Shown piece after piece: positions 1 through 9,873 of a stretch of 12,371 nucleotides of DNA. Under the pieces are notes generated by a model that had not been told where the DNA came from, ran no database searches, and worked only from the letters and a program-made list of their open reading frames with translations. The position numbers and the translations under genes are program-made. Every line of letters begins with the position of its first letter. The stretch's first letter is position 1. The stretch is from Cyclobacteriaceae bacterium (lineage in GTDB: Bacteria; Bacteroidota; Bacteroidia; Cytophagales; Cyclobacteriaceae): assembly GCA_019751475.1 (NCBI GenBank), contig JAIENH010000004.1, positions 1 to 12,371 of the forward strand. Reading direction: 5' to 3'.

Positions 1-2020
1 TGCCAGCATGTTGTTTCCAAACCGTTTGAAGGGAGGCCAGCGTATTCTCCCAATTTTTATTGCCTTGTGCCTCCATGCGCAGCACGAGGTATTGCTTTTT
101 CTCAGGATACAACTTTGTAGTCTTAATGTGAAAAATGGCCATCGGTTCAACCGGGTTGGCAAGCGACCAATAATTGAAATCCATTACTACCCCTGCAATT
201 TCAAAAGATTCGTTGCCATAATAAATCTTTTTCCCGATTACTGATTCATCCACCGGCCAGCCGATTTTCCTGATGGTAGCTTCATTCACAATCACGCGAT
301 CAACATCACTCGGATAGTCAGCAGAAAAATTCCGGCCAGCCTTCAGTTTGATGTTGAGTGTAGAGACGTAATTCTCATCAGCTCCTGTGAAGTTCATGGG
401 GAAGCGCAGTTCCGTATTTCCCTCAGCACCAAAAGTATCGCCACTCCAAATGCGCGGGGGTACGGACGTGCACCAGGAGGCGCTCACCACGCCTGGCACT
501 TGCCCCGCTGCTTTGGCGATAGCATCACCACTTTGCACCGCTTCAATGTGATTCAATACCAACAAGTTTTCTTTGTTGAAGCCCAAATCCTTGTCGGATA
601 CAAACTTGAGTTGCTGAAATACAATGGCCGTGCAAATAATCAATACAATCGAGACGCTGAATTGAAACACTACCAGTCCATTGCGAAAGGACTTGACTTC
701 TTTGCCGACTTTAATTTTCCCCTTGATGGCTTCCACCGGGTTGAACCGGGACAGGAATATGGCCGGATAGCTGCCGGAGATCACCGCCATCAATAGAATC
801 AAAGCACCAAGTCCGAGAAGCAATCGGGTATCAGTCAGCAAATTCAGTTGCAGGTTCCGTTCCGTAATTAAATTGAAACTGGGCAACAGCAATTGCGTGA
901 GTGCCAGCGCAGCCACCAACGCAATCAAACAGAAAGCAGCAGCTTCAAAAAAGTACGTAGCCGTTAAATCCTTCCGATTCATGCCCAGAATCTTCCGCAC
1001 GCTGGCTTCTTTCAATCGCTTGGTGAATTGCGCGGTGGACAAATTCATAAAGTTGATGCACGAGAGCAGCACAATGAAAATAGCGGCACCGATGAAGGAA
1101 TAAATCACGGTGATGTTGCCAGAATCATTGAGCCGATTAAGCACCTGCTCGGGTGGTAAATGAATGCTGGTCATAGGTTGCAAAAACAACTCCCACTTCT
1201 TGCCCGACTTGATGTAATCATCATAACTCATGTTGAATGCGCGCTGGATAGTTGTCTCGGCATGCTTGCGCGGCATGGCTGCTACTTTGGTGCGAACATC
1301 CTCTACATGTGCTGTGGGGTGAAGACGAATGTAGGTTTCAAGTTGCGTCCATACCCAGCTCCAATTGAGACGCTCAATGATAGGATAGCTGCGCATGGAG
1401 AGCAACACATCAAATTCGATGTACGAGTTGTCGGGGAGGTCTTCCACTATGCCTGTTACCTCAAAGGTTTTGGGTTCACCATTACCTTCCGCCAGGCGCA
1501 CCATTTTTCCCAGTGGGTTTTCCTGACCGAAATATTTCTCCGCGGTGGAGCGCGTCATCACCAGTGTATTGGCCTGATCGAAAACTGTTTCAGCATCTCC
1601 TTGCACAAGCGGGAAGTTGAACATCCGGAAAAAATTCGAGTCGGCTGCGAGGATGCGGTCTTCCTCAAAAGCGATGACTTCGTTTTTTGCATTTGTATAC
1701 GACACGATGAAGTTACCGGGAGTGTGGATGCTGGTTTGCAATTCCACTTCCGGCAATTCTTCTTTGATGGCATACGCTACGCCCGGCCCGGTGGAAGCAA
1801 ATTGGTTGGTATTGTTCTCGCCCCAGATGAATGTTTGATTCACCCGGTAGATGCGGTCGACATCGTTATGAAAACGATCGTAACTGAACTCGCGCTGCAC
1901 GTACAGGTAGATGAGCATGGTGCTGGCGATGCTCACGGTGAGGCCCAGCAGGTTGATGAACGTGAACAGTTTTTGTCTGCGAATGTTGCGCAGAAACAGG
2001 AGGAGTGAATACTTTATCAT
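1..2020 (-). CDS. ABC transporter permease, FtsX/MacB type (3' end outside window)
   Basis: The minus-strand reading frame stays open from an ATG at 2020 to the left edge, about 673 residues. I checked the frame at several points and it is not interrupted. The start MIKYSLLLFLRNIRRQKLF, followed by a hydrophobic stretch at about residues 17-40, is the usual opening of large Bacteroidota permeases. A periplasmic MacB_PCD-like domain follows (about 45-290). Membrane segments lie near 302-322, 345-370, 390-425 and 445-465, with the FtsX-like motif around KRLKEASVRKILGMNRKDL and the loop SRFNPVEAIKGK. A second periplasmic domain begins after about 470. Family members are usually near 800 residues, so about 120-130 residues and the last membrane helices lie outside the window. 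By family, it should be the membrane subunit of an ABC exporter or mechanotransmission system working with a separate ATPase. The substrate is unknown and no ATPase gene is visible here. Confidence 0.9.
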   Translation of the reverse strand, partial: MIKYSLLLFLRNIRRQKLFTFINLLGLTVSIASTMLIYLYVQREFSYDRFHNDVDRIYRVNQTFIWGENNTNQFASTGPGVAYAIKEELPEVELQTSIHTPGNFIVSYTNAKNEVIAFEEDRILAADSNFFRMFNFPLVQGDAETVFDQANTLVMTRSTAEKYFGQENPLGKMVRLAEGNGEPKTFEVTGIVEDLPDNSYIEFDVLLSMRSYPIIERLNWSWVWTQLETYIRLHPTAHVEDVRTKVAAMPRKHAETTIQRAFNMSYDDYIKSGKKWELFLQPMTSIHLPPEQVLNRLNDSGNITVIYSFIGAAIFIVLLSCINFMNLSTAQFTKRLKEASVRKILGMNRKDLTATYFFEAAAFCLIALVAALALTQLLLPSFNLITERNLQLNLLTDTRLLLGLGALILLMAVISGSYPAIFLSRFNPVEAIKGKIKVGKEVKSFRNGLVVFQFSVSIVLIICTAIVFQQLKFVSDKDLGFNKENLLVLNHIEAVQSGDAIAKAAGQVPGVVSASWCTSVPPRIWSGDTFGAEGNTELRFPMNFTGADENYVSTLNIKLKAGRNFSADYPSDVDRVIVNEATIRKIGWPVDESVIGKKIYYGNESFEIAGVVMDFNYWSLANPVEPMAIFHIKTTKLYPEKKQYLVLRMEAQGNKNWENTLASLQTVWKQHAG

Positions 2021-2233
2021 GAGCTCAGGGGTTTTCGTAGCTGTACTCGCAAAACCTATACCACCGCCAACCGACCTCGCTGGCGCACTTTTGTTGGAAT
2101 GCTGTGTTCACTGTTGAAGGCAACTGTGCGATTTTGGGATTATGCTATCGGAAAATTTAAAGTATAAGTAAAATCTTCTATTCTCTCCTTACCTAAATAA
2201 ACGGCTCAATGTTGGTCATTCGGAACTGAACTA

Positions 2234-2254
2234 CCTTCGGCTAAAAGCCGAAGG
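2234..2254. repeat. Palindrome ccttcggct-aaa-agccgaagg
   Basis: A perfect 9-bp inverted repeat with a 3-nt loop. It is one of three related palindromes in this gap, all with a CTAAAG-like centre. No T-run follows on either strand. Confidence 0.8.
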
Positions 2255-2262
2255 GTTTAGTA

Positions 2263-2276
2263 TCGGCTAAAGCCGA
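2263..2276. repeat. Palindrome tcggct-aa-agccga
   Basis: A 6-bp inverted repeat sharing the core CGGCTAAAGCCG with the palindrome at 2234-2254, just 9 bp away. It is followed by ACTGAAGC. The close pairing of two near-identical palindromes resembles REP-type or BIME-like intergenic elements. Confidence 0.7.
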
Positions 2277-2367
2277 CTGAAGCAATGCATATAGACTCGG
2301 AAATCATTCGGGAGAAAATCGCTGAGTCATCTAGTGTTCGCTTCATACAAAATTATTAAACTAAAGT

Positions 2368-2385
2368 CTTCGCCTAAAGGCGAGG
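2368..2385. repeat. Palindrome cttcgcct-aa-aggcgagg
   Basis: Third palindrome of the gap: stem TCGCCT/AGGCGA (2370-2383), extended by one wobble pair and one normal pair. It has the same design as the two upstream ones but a different stem sequence, which suggests a family of related hairpins rather than one exact repeat. Confidence 0.7.
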
Positions 2386-2418
2386 GATTTTCCCCCAGAT
2401 ACAGACATTAATATCACC

Positions 2419-3042
2419 TTAGTCAAAACACAGCAATAACTTGGCTTGCGTCAATTCCTCCATTAAAATAGTATGCGGCCGGTTTTTATAAATTTCCAGT
2501 GAGACTTTCGCCCCCATTTTCTCCAGTTGGTTCTTTGAATCTTCACTTCGCGCGAGCGGCACGTGCGGGTCATTTTGACTGTTGGTCATCAGTACGCGCG
2601 TGCCCACGAAATCTCCCGTATAGTTTTGCGCATAAAGCTTATCGCCAATCAGTCCACCTGTGAGTGCAATCACACCACCCCACTGGCGTGCATGGCGAGT
2701 AGCAAACTCCAAGGTGAGACAGGCTCCTTGTGAAAAGCCTAATAAATAAATCTGCGATGAAGGTATACCTGCTTTTTCAATGTCCAACACGATTTCATTT
2801 ACCAACCTTAATGCACTGCTGAGCCAAGGCTCATTTTGAGCTAGAGGCGTCAGAAAACTATAAGGATACCATGTGCAGTTGGTTGCTTGAGGAGCTATGA
2901 CATAAAAGTCATCCACGGGCAGATGCGTGCGGAGCGACAAAATATCTTCTGCAGATCCACCTCGGCCATGCAGCATGATTAATGCTTTCTTGGCTTGCGT
3001 AAGTGGCTTCCCAGCTTCAATGAGTTGTTTGGTGTGTTCCAT
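2419..3042 (-). CDS. Alpha/beta-hydrolase, phospholipase/carboxylesterase family (MhqD-like)
   Basis: This 207-residue alpha/beta-hydrolase belongs to the phospholipase/carboxylesterase group. The oxyanion-hole region is LIMLHGRGGS (21-30). The nucleophile elbow GFSQGA places the catalytic serine at 104. The acid is Asp158 in NDPHVP and the base is His190 in RPHTI, so the triad is complete. Length and motif order fit the soluble cytosolic family. It lies 57 bp downstream of the ring-cleaving dioxygenase gene on the same strand, so the two are probably co-transcribed. In Bacillus and Staphylococcus, hydrolases of this type (MhqD) accompany MhqO-type dioxygenases in the response to methylhydroquinone and other electrophiles. 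The same role here is inferred from that pairing. The true substrate is not visible from sequence, and a general carboxylesterase is the alternative. Confidence 0.88.
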   Translation of the reverse strand: MEHTKQLIEAGKPLTQAKKALIMLHGRGGSAEDILSLRTHLPVDDFYVIAPQATNCTWYPYSFLTPLAQNEPWLSSALRLVNEIVLDIEKAGIPSSQIYLLGFSQGACLTLEFATRHARQWGGVIALTGGLIGDKLYAQNYTGDFVGTRVLMTNSQNDPHVPLARSEDSKNQLEKMGAKVSLEIYKNRPHTILMEELTQAKLLLCFD

Positions 3043-3055
3043 TTCTTAAAAATAT

Positions 3056-3091
3056 GCAGTAGGCAGTTGGCAGTAGGCAAGGTTGCCTACT
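3056..3091. repeat. GCAGTAG heptad repeats running into a palindrome
   Basis: Three heptads (GCAGTAG, GCAGTTG, GCAGTAG) occupy 3056-3076. The last one overlaps a palindrome, agtaggcaa-gg-ttgcctact (3072-3091), with a 9-bp stem. The element lies between the dioxygenase stop codon and the esterase start. On the minus (coding) strand no T-run follows the stem, so it is not a standard terminator there. It could instead affect mRNA processing or the relative expression of the two genes. Similar heptads are, as I recall, scattered through many Bacteroidota intergenic regions. Confidence 0.75.
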
Positions 3092-3099
3092 TTTAAAAC

Positions 3100-4059
3100 T
3101 CAGTCATTAAATTTATCCGTATGCAACACAATCGCCTGCAGTCCTTTTTCAATTTGCTCACGCGAAGGCTCATACCACTCAGGCAGCTTCAGGCTCTCGC
3201 CCAGCATCGATGGATGTTCATCCACAGCAAAGCCGGGAGGGTTGGTCGCGACTTCAAATAAAATACCACCGGGCTCGCGGAAGTAAATGCTATGGAAATA
3301 TTGCCGGTCGAGCACGGGTGTAACGTTCAGGCCCTTGCTCAATAATTTTTCGCGCACTTCCAATTGAGTGTTATCATCTGGCGTAGCGAAGGCGAGGTGA
3401 TGAATCGTGCCACTGCCCCCTAGCCCGCGCATGGCATCGGGCGAGCAAACAACATCCACAAAATCGCCCGGGCGGTTGCTGGCTGAATAACGGAAGCGAT
3501 TTCCTTTTTCAGCAATCAGTTTATGGTCCATGCTCTCCAACAAAAGTCCAGCCGTATGCTCATACCCTTCTTCCGAAAGCTCCACTCCGTAAAATCCTTT
3601 CACGGCATATTCAAGCGGAATTTGTCCGTAGGAAAATCCGGGGCGTGTATCATTGCTATTGAATACTAACTCCAAACCCAGCCCGTGTGCATCTTCAAAA
3701 TAGATGAACAGTTCATTGTCAAATCTCTGTTGCGGCTCTGTGTGTTTGATATTGAATTTCTTCAAGCGCTTCAACCAGTAGTCAAGGCTATTGGCCGGAA
3801 CGGAAAAAGAGGTAACGGTCATCTGTCCTTTACCATGGCGACCACGAACCAATCCGGAGTATGGAAAGAACGTCATGATGGTGCCGGGTGCTCCCGTTTC
3901 GTTTCCGTAGTATAGGTGATACACATCGGGCGCATCGAAGTTGATGGTTTTCTTTACCATGCGAAGGCCCAAAATGCCTGCATAAAAATCAAGGTTCTTT
4001 TGGGCATCATCTGCCAGCGCGGTCACGTGATGAATCCCGGTAATTAATGGTTTACTCAT
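3100..4059 (-). CDS. Ring-cleaving dioxygenase, glyoxalase/VOC superfamily (MhqO-like)
   Basis: This 319-residue protein has two VOC (glyoxalase/bleomycin-resistance/dioxygenase) modules. The first starts GIHHVTALADDAQKNLDFY (8-26). The second contains GTIHHLAFATPDD (218-229) and ends GGILFEVATNPPGF (264-277). Probable metal ligands in the second module are His220 or His221, His256 and Glu269, the usual 2-His-1-Glu set. The length matches MhqO/MhqA-type enzymes (about 310-320). In Firmicutes these are tied to resistance to hydroquinones and quinone-like electrophiles through extradiol-type ring cleavage. It is followed after 57 bp by a hydrolase like MhqD, which supports an operon. No MarR-type regulator (MhqR) lies beside it, so its control must differ or act from elsewhere. 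Confidence 0.9.
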   Translation of the reverse strand: MSKPLITGIHHVTALADDAQKNLDFYAGILGLRMVKKTINFDAPDVYHLYYGNETGAPGTIMTFFPYSGLVRGRHGKGQMTVTSFSVPANSLDYWLKRLKKFNIKHTEPQQRFDNELFIYFEDAHGLGLELVFNSNDTRPGFSYGQIPLEYAVKGFYGVELSEEGYEHTAGLLLESMDHKLIAEKGNRFRYSASNRPGDFVDVVCSPDAMRGLGGSGTIHHLAFATPDDNTQLEVREKLLSKGLNVTPVLDRQYFHSIYFREPGGILFEVATNPPGFAVDEHPSMLGESLKLPEWYEPSREQIEKGLQAIVLHTDKFND

Positions 4060-4216
4060 AATTCGGTTTCCTTAAAGCTGATTTGGCAACTCATTCATTG
4101 TAGTTTTTGTTCAGTATAGAAAACAAAGAGGTGGTTCGGTTTATAAGAGAGTTTCGATTTTAATGTATAAAAAAGCAATAATTATTTATATTTACCTCTA
4201 TCTAAAATATTAAGAT

Positions 4217-4693
4217 ATGCAAAGAACCTTGTGTATGTGTTTTATACTTGTAATATCTTGCGCTACACCTTATAGTACTATTACATTTACTGAAAGTGAG
4301 TATGCTACACGTGTTATAGAGGCATTGGGAACAAAAGATGAACTTTATGTGAAGGCAAACGAGTGGTTAGTGGCAGCCTTCACTTCTGCTAAAAGTGTTA
4401 TTCAATTTCAAGACAAAGAGGCAGGCGTCATAATTGGAAAATATTTGCTTTATCCGGGAGAACCATACTCTACTATGTCCGGCAACTATCGAACAGATGA
4501 GGTCTATGCTATCGTTGACATACGCGTAAAAGACGGAAAAGTTAAAGCAGAGATAAAGCCTCAAGGCACATGGAAACAATATGAACCAGGCTATTCATCA
4601 TATGGCTACTCAAAAGCTGAAGCTAAAGTGGATATGAATACTATGCTCTCTTCACTTGAAAAAAGTCTTACAAAGCCTCGTTCTGAATTTTAG
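4217..4693 (+). CDS. Putative lipoprotein with a DUF4468-like domain
   Basis: This is a 158-residue secreted protein. Residues 1-15 form a short signal peptide ending in the lipobox LVISC, so Cys15 is the likely lipidation site. The mature part has the signature I associate with DUF4468 (a TBP-like fold): KANEWLVAAFTSAKSVIQ at about 46-63, DKEAGVIIGKYLL at 66-78, then a beta-rich stretch YAIVDIRVKDGKVKAEI at 97-113. A C-terminal helix follows. Family members are periplasmic or membrane-anchored Bacteroidota proteins of unknown function. The gene and its flanks are clearly more AT-rich than the neighbouring katG and dioxygenase genes, which may indicate acquisition. A possible -7 element TATATTTA lies at 4187-4194. 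The gene stands alone between two minus-strand units. Confidence 0.8.
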   Translation: MQRTLCMCFILVISCATPYSTITFTESEYATRVIEALGTKDELYVKANEWLVAAFTSAKSVIQFQDKEAGVIIGKYLLYPGEPYSTMSGNYRTDEVYAIVDIRVKDGKVKAEIKPQGTWKQYEPGYSSYGYSKAEAKVDMNTMLSSLEKSLTKPRSEF

Positions 4694-4709
4694 CTCACTA
4701 AAAGTGAGC
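4693..4709 (+). repeat. Small hairpin at the lipoprotein gene stop codon
   Basis: A 7-bp stem, gctcact-aaa-agtgagc, begins at the last base of the stop codon. Only a weak, interrupted T-run (TTTCTTAG) follows, so it may be a weak terminator or a 3'-end stabiliser. The better terminator lies at 4907-4934. Confidence 0.5.
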
Positions 4710-4906
4710 CAGTTTCTTAGCTAGAGTAAGATAAAGAGACGATTAGTCTAAAATAAATACTTAAGAATAATCTAACAACACCTAGCTTTCAATTTGATTA
4801 ATCTCCGAATTCAATCCAATCTTCATACAAGCAATTCGACACTTGCAATGTCAATCCTAATAGAAAAGGTCTAAATATAATTTTGAAGTTTTCCCATCCT
4901 ATAAAA

Positions 4907-4934
4907 AAAGGTGACCCATTTACGAGTCACCTTT
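4907..4934. terminator. katG: Bidirectional rho-independent terminator
   Basis: A 9-bp stem (aaaggtgac paired with gtcaccttt) with a 10-nt loop. On the minus strand it is followed by seven T residues (complement of 4903-4909), a strong terminator for katG, whose stop is 31 bp upstream. On the plus strand the stem runs into TTTCTTTT, so it can also stop transcription from the lipoprotein gene. The rest of 4694-4964 shows no gene. Confidence 0.88.
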
Positions 4935-4964
4935 CTTTTAAGAGGTGCCATGACACCTAATTAG

Positions 4965-7300
<2,336 letters not shown>

Positions 7301-8236
7301 ATGACTTTGACCCAACTCGAATACATTGTGATGCTCGATACACACCGGCATTTTGTGTTGGCATCAGAAAAGTGCTTTGTAACGCAGCCTACGTTAAGCA
7401 TGCAAATTCAAAAGCTGGAAGAAGAACTGGGTGTGAAAATATTTGATCGCACCAAACAGCCGGTGATCCCCACCGAAATCGGCAGCAGCATCATCGCCCA
7501 AGCTCGCACGATCTTGCGCGAAGCCAAGATGATTCAGCAACTCATCAATGATCAAAAGGACATCATGACGGGCGAGTTGCGCATTGGTATCATTCCCACG
7601 TTGGCGCCTTACTTGTTGCCGCCACTATTTAAACAAATGCTCGAAAAATATCCCCAGCTCAATCTTGTTATCAAAGAAACCATCACAGAAGAAGTCATAC
7701 ACGAATTGAAAAGTAATCGCCTGGATTGTGGATTGGTGGTTACGCCTTTGAAAGACCCATCCATTAAAGAAGACACTCTCTTTTATGAAGAACTATTCGT
7801 TTACGTTTCTAAAAAGAATGCGCTGTACGATAAGAAGTATGTTCTCGCTTCAGAAATCGACCCCGAGCAGCTTTGGTTGCTGGAAGAAGGACATTGCTTT
7901 CGATCGCAAATTTTGAATTTATGTGAATTGCGCAAGAGTTCTGACTTTCAATTCAAATACGAAACAGGAAACATTGAAACATTGAAACGTATGGTAGACA
8001 AGAGTGATGGCATCACCATCTTGCCCGAGCTGGCTGTAATGGAATTCAGCAAGCCGCAATTGAAATTAGTGAAACGATTGGTTGAACCGAGTCCCGCACG
8101 TGAAGTCAGTCTGGTAACTCATCGTGACCATATCAAGACCAAACTGATCAAGACACTCAAAGAAGAAATTCTATTGATCGTGCCGAAGGCCATGCAAAAG
8201 CTGAATAAGAAGAAAGTCGTGGAGATTAGTTACTGA
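7301..8236 (+). CDS. oxyR: Peroxide-sensing LysR-type regulator OxyR
   Basis: This 311-residue LysR-family protein has an N-terminal winged helix-turn-helix (about 1-60; core FVTQPTLSMQIQKLEEELGVKIFDR). A linker helix and an effector domain from about residue 92 follow. The redox switch is clear: EEGHCFRSQILNLC places cysteines at 199 and 208, the same numbers and spacing as the C199-C208 disulfide pair of E. coli OxyR. Regulators lacking this sensor (CynR, BenM) do not have the pair. It is divergent from katG, the classic OxyR target. Other stress genes in the window could also be targets, but no sites were seen for them. Confidence 0.95.
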   Translation: MTLTQLEYIVMLDTHRHFVLASEKCFVTQPTLSMQIQKLEEELGVKIFDRTKQPVIPTEIGSSIIAQARTILREAKMIQQLINDQKDIMTGELRIGIIPTLAPYLLPPLFKQMLEKYPQLNLVIKETITEEVIHELKSNRLDCGLVVTPLKDPSIKEDTLFYEELFVYVSKKNALYDKKYVLASEIDPEQLWLLEEGHCFRSQILNLCELRKSSDFQFKYETGNIETLKRMVDKSDGITILPELAVMEFSKPQLKLVKRLVEPSPAREVSLVTHRDHIKTKLIKTLKEEILLIVPKAMQKLNKKKVVEISY

Positions 8237-8261
8237 ATCCAGTACGTGCTGGCGCAAAATT

Positions 8262-8279
8262 TTACAAACCAATTTGTAA
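8262..8279. repeat. Palindrome ttacaaa-ccaa-tttgtaa
   Basis: A 7-bp AT-rich inverted repeat with a 4-nt spacer, 25 bp after the oxyR stop and 9 bp before the next start codon. On the plus strand TTTTAG follows, so it may be a weak terminator for oxyR. Equally it could be an operator for the next gene. The overlapping TAATTTTA (8277-8284) resembles a -7 element and would give an almost leaderless transcript. Confidence 0.5.
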
Positions 8280-8288
8280 TTTTAGCTC

Positions 8289-8801
8289 GTGAGCAAATTG
8301 CACTTCACAGCCATTATACAGCGTTTCGACAAGAAAGGTGAAAAGACTGGTTGGAGTTACATTGAGATATCATCCGCCCAGGCGAGCAAACTGACAAAGG
8401 CTCTTGTCTCGTTTCGTGTGAAAGGCTCGCTGGATGCTTACCCATTGAAACAAACAGCCCTGATCCCAATGGGCGATGGGCGATTCATATTACCCATCAA
8501 TGCCACTATTCGTAAAGCCACTGGCAAACGACATGGAGATAAATTAACTGTGAAACTGGAATTGGATGAGACAAAATTCATTTTGTCTCCTGATTTAATG
8601 GAATGCCTCAACGATGAGCCCCGAGCACTGGCCTACTTTAAAACTCTACCGGGTGCACACCAGCGCTACTTCAGCAAGTGGATCGACAGCGCCAAAACTG
8701 ATCACACCAAAGCCAAACGCATTGTGATGGCGGTGACGGCTCTGGCCCAACACCTTGGCTACGGTGAAATGATGCGAATGAATAAAGGAGGCACTAGTTG
8801 A
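8289..8801 (+). CDS. YdeI/OmpD-associated family protein with DUF1905 domain
   Basis: This 170-residue protein is read from a GTG start (MSKLHFTAIIQRF), the first start codon after the palindrome. The N-terminal half (about 4-92) matches the DUF1905 pattern, with GWSYIEIS at 21-28, FRVKGSLDAYP at 42-52 and ILPINATIRKATGKRHGDKL at 67-86. The C-terminal part (about 105-165) is the YdeI/OmpD-associated helical region, with ALAYFKTLPGAHQRYFSKWI and a basic stretch KTDHTKAKRIV. Such proteins are cytosolic and poorly characterised; the family label 'bacteriocin protection' comes from a few enterobacterial observations. It follows oxyR on the same strand at 52 bp. It is convergent with the next gene, with only 6 bp between the stop codons. 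Confidence 0.85.
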   Translation: MSKLHFTAIIQRFDKKGEKTGWSYIEISSAQASKLTKALVSFRVKGSLDAYPLKQTALIPMGDGRFILPINATIRKATGKRHGDKLTVKLELDETKFILSPDLMECLNDEPRALAYFKTLPGAHQRYFSKWIDSAKTDHTKAKRIVMAVTALAQHLGYGEMMRMNKGGTS

Positions 8802-8807
8802 ATAGTG

Positions 8808-9278
8808 TTATTTCTTTGTTTTCTTGGCGGCTGCCACTTTTTTCTTACCTACTTCCGTCATAGCAAAGCTCCTGGTCATTTTCTTGATGTTCTCGGGTCT
8901 GCGGAACCGCAACGCGCTCCAGTCTTCATCAATGGCAATCTGGCGCACGGGCTCATAACCCGCTTCACCGAGCACATCCCACCCGGTATCGCGATTGAAG
9001 TCGCACTTGTATTTCTTTGAACTTCCCTTCGGATAAGCAAACCACAGCAGACCGTCTTCCGTCATGAGAGGCGCCACTTTTGCCGTGAGTGTATCCACTT
9101 CCTTTTGCTGCGTAACAAACGCGAGAAAAAAATCAACCTGCTTTGCACCTGAAAGATTTGCCTTGACGGCTGCGAGGTCTTTCATTTCATCTAGCACCTT
9201 TTCAAAATCAGCGGGTGCGTTGATGATGTGAATTTGTTTTTGGTTTTTGTAGTTAAGCTTTTTGAATACTGGTGCCAT
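8808..9278 (-). CDS. DUF3052-like protein of unknown function
   Basis: This is a 156-residue protein starting MAPVFKKLNYKNQKQIHII. The most telling stretches are WFAYPKGSSKKYKCDFNRD (79-97) and AIDEDWSALRFRRPENIK (114-131), which I recognise from small Bacteroidota/proteobacterial proteins annotated as DUF3052-like. The fold resembles a nucleotide- or SAM-binding-type alpha/beta domain, but no catalytic residues can be assigned. The C-terminus is very lysine-rich (KKKVAAAKKTKK), suggesting contact with nucleic acid or another acidic partner. It lies 44 bp downstream of the DinB-type gene on the same strand, so they may form an operon. No terminator fits in the 6-bp gap to the convergent gene. 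Confidence 0.7.
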   Translation of the reverse strand: MAPVFKKLNYKNQKQIHIINAPADFEKVLDEMKDLAAVKANLSGAKQVDFFLAFVTQQKEVDTLTAKVAPLMTEDGLLWFAYPKGSSKKYKCDFNRDTGWDVLGEAGYEPVRQIAIDEDWSALRFRRPENIKKMTRSFAMTEVGKKKVAAAKKTKK

Positions 9279-9322
9279 GGTGAGTCTCCTTTTACAAAAG
9301 TAAAAAAGATTTGCGCCATCAA

Positions 9323-9793
9323 TTACTTTGGCTGCATGAGAATCTGGCCGATGTGATGAGCCTTGTGTGAAACCCGACTCAATAAAACATTTAGCTTATT
9401 GCGATGTGGCTCTTTGGCGAAGTCTTCAGGAGACACGGCCATGTGGCGGTCCAGCCATTGCGCCTCCGTCATTTTCTTTATTCCATCACTCAGGGCAGCC
9501 GAAATCTGCAGATACTTTTCTTTTAGTTCTTGCTTTGACAGGTGATGATCCTGGTTGGCGCCTCGCTCGTGATGATAGATTTTATCCAATTCGGGAAATA
9601 GCCGCTTGCCAATGCCCAGCAACTCTAGCAGGGCATCATCGGTGACCACCAAATGTCCCAGGAGCCAGGATGGTGAATTTCCACCCGGCATCACCGGTTG
9701 CATGTATTTATCCTCATTCAGTGTATCAAACATCTTTTGCATTCTCTTATGGTAGGTATCCCATTGAAGCAAGCTCACGTCAAGTGCTGTCAT
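9323..9793 (-). CDS. DinB-superfamily protein (putative metal-dependent)
   Basis: This 156-residue, mostly helical protein has the DinB/YfiT-type four-helix-bundle pattern. GHLVVTDDALLEL (46-58) supplies His47. The C-terminal helix SHKAHHIGQILM (142-153) supplies His143 and His146/147. These three histidines are the usual metal site of the family. Members include thiol-dependent transferases and many stress-induced proteins of unknown activity, and the substrate here cannot be named. It stands upstream of the DUF3052-like gene and downstream of the aldo/keto reductase gene (79 bp), all on the minus strand, so a detoxification operon is possible. Confidence 0.8.
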   Translation of the reverse strand: MTALDVSLLQWDTYHKRMQKMFDTLNEDKYMQPVMPGGNSPSWLLGHLVVTDDALLELLGIGKRLFPELDKIYHHERGANQDHHLSKQELKEKYLQISAALSDGIKKMTEAQWLDRHMAVSPEDFAKEPHRNKLNVLLSRVSHKAHHIGQILMQPK

Positions 9794-9873
9794 GTATTTT
9801 TTGTTTAGTCTAATGTGCTTAAGATTACCTTCTCTACGTCTTCCAACACCGATTTGTCGGGTTTAGTTTGGCC

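Larger units (their letters stand above)
2021..2418. other. Intergenic gap with palindromes, no gene
   Basis: I see no convincing gene in this 398-bp stretch. The left part (2021-2120) is the upstream region of the permease gene, and on the minus strand it holds a near-match (TAGGTTTTG) to the Bacteroidota -7 element TAnnTTTG. The right part, before the esterase stop codon, contains three small palindromes, listed separately. There is no clear T-run after them on either strand, so they are not obvious terminators. Confidence 0.6.

Noticed and set aside
1160..2008. A 282-codon plus-strand open frame
   Set aside because: It is antisense to the permease gene, has no recognisable domain, and the minus-strand frame encodes a clear FtsX/MacB-type protein.
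4903..4940. A riboswitch or regulatory RNA ahead of the katG stop
   Set aside because: The structure is a simple perfect stem with T-runs on both sides, downstream of both genes, which is fully explained as a bidirectional terminator.
9808..9873. A 22-codon in-frame extension after the aldo/keto reductase stop
   Set aside because: The protein already ends at a normal family position, and 22 open codons are easily expected by chance.
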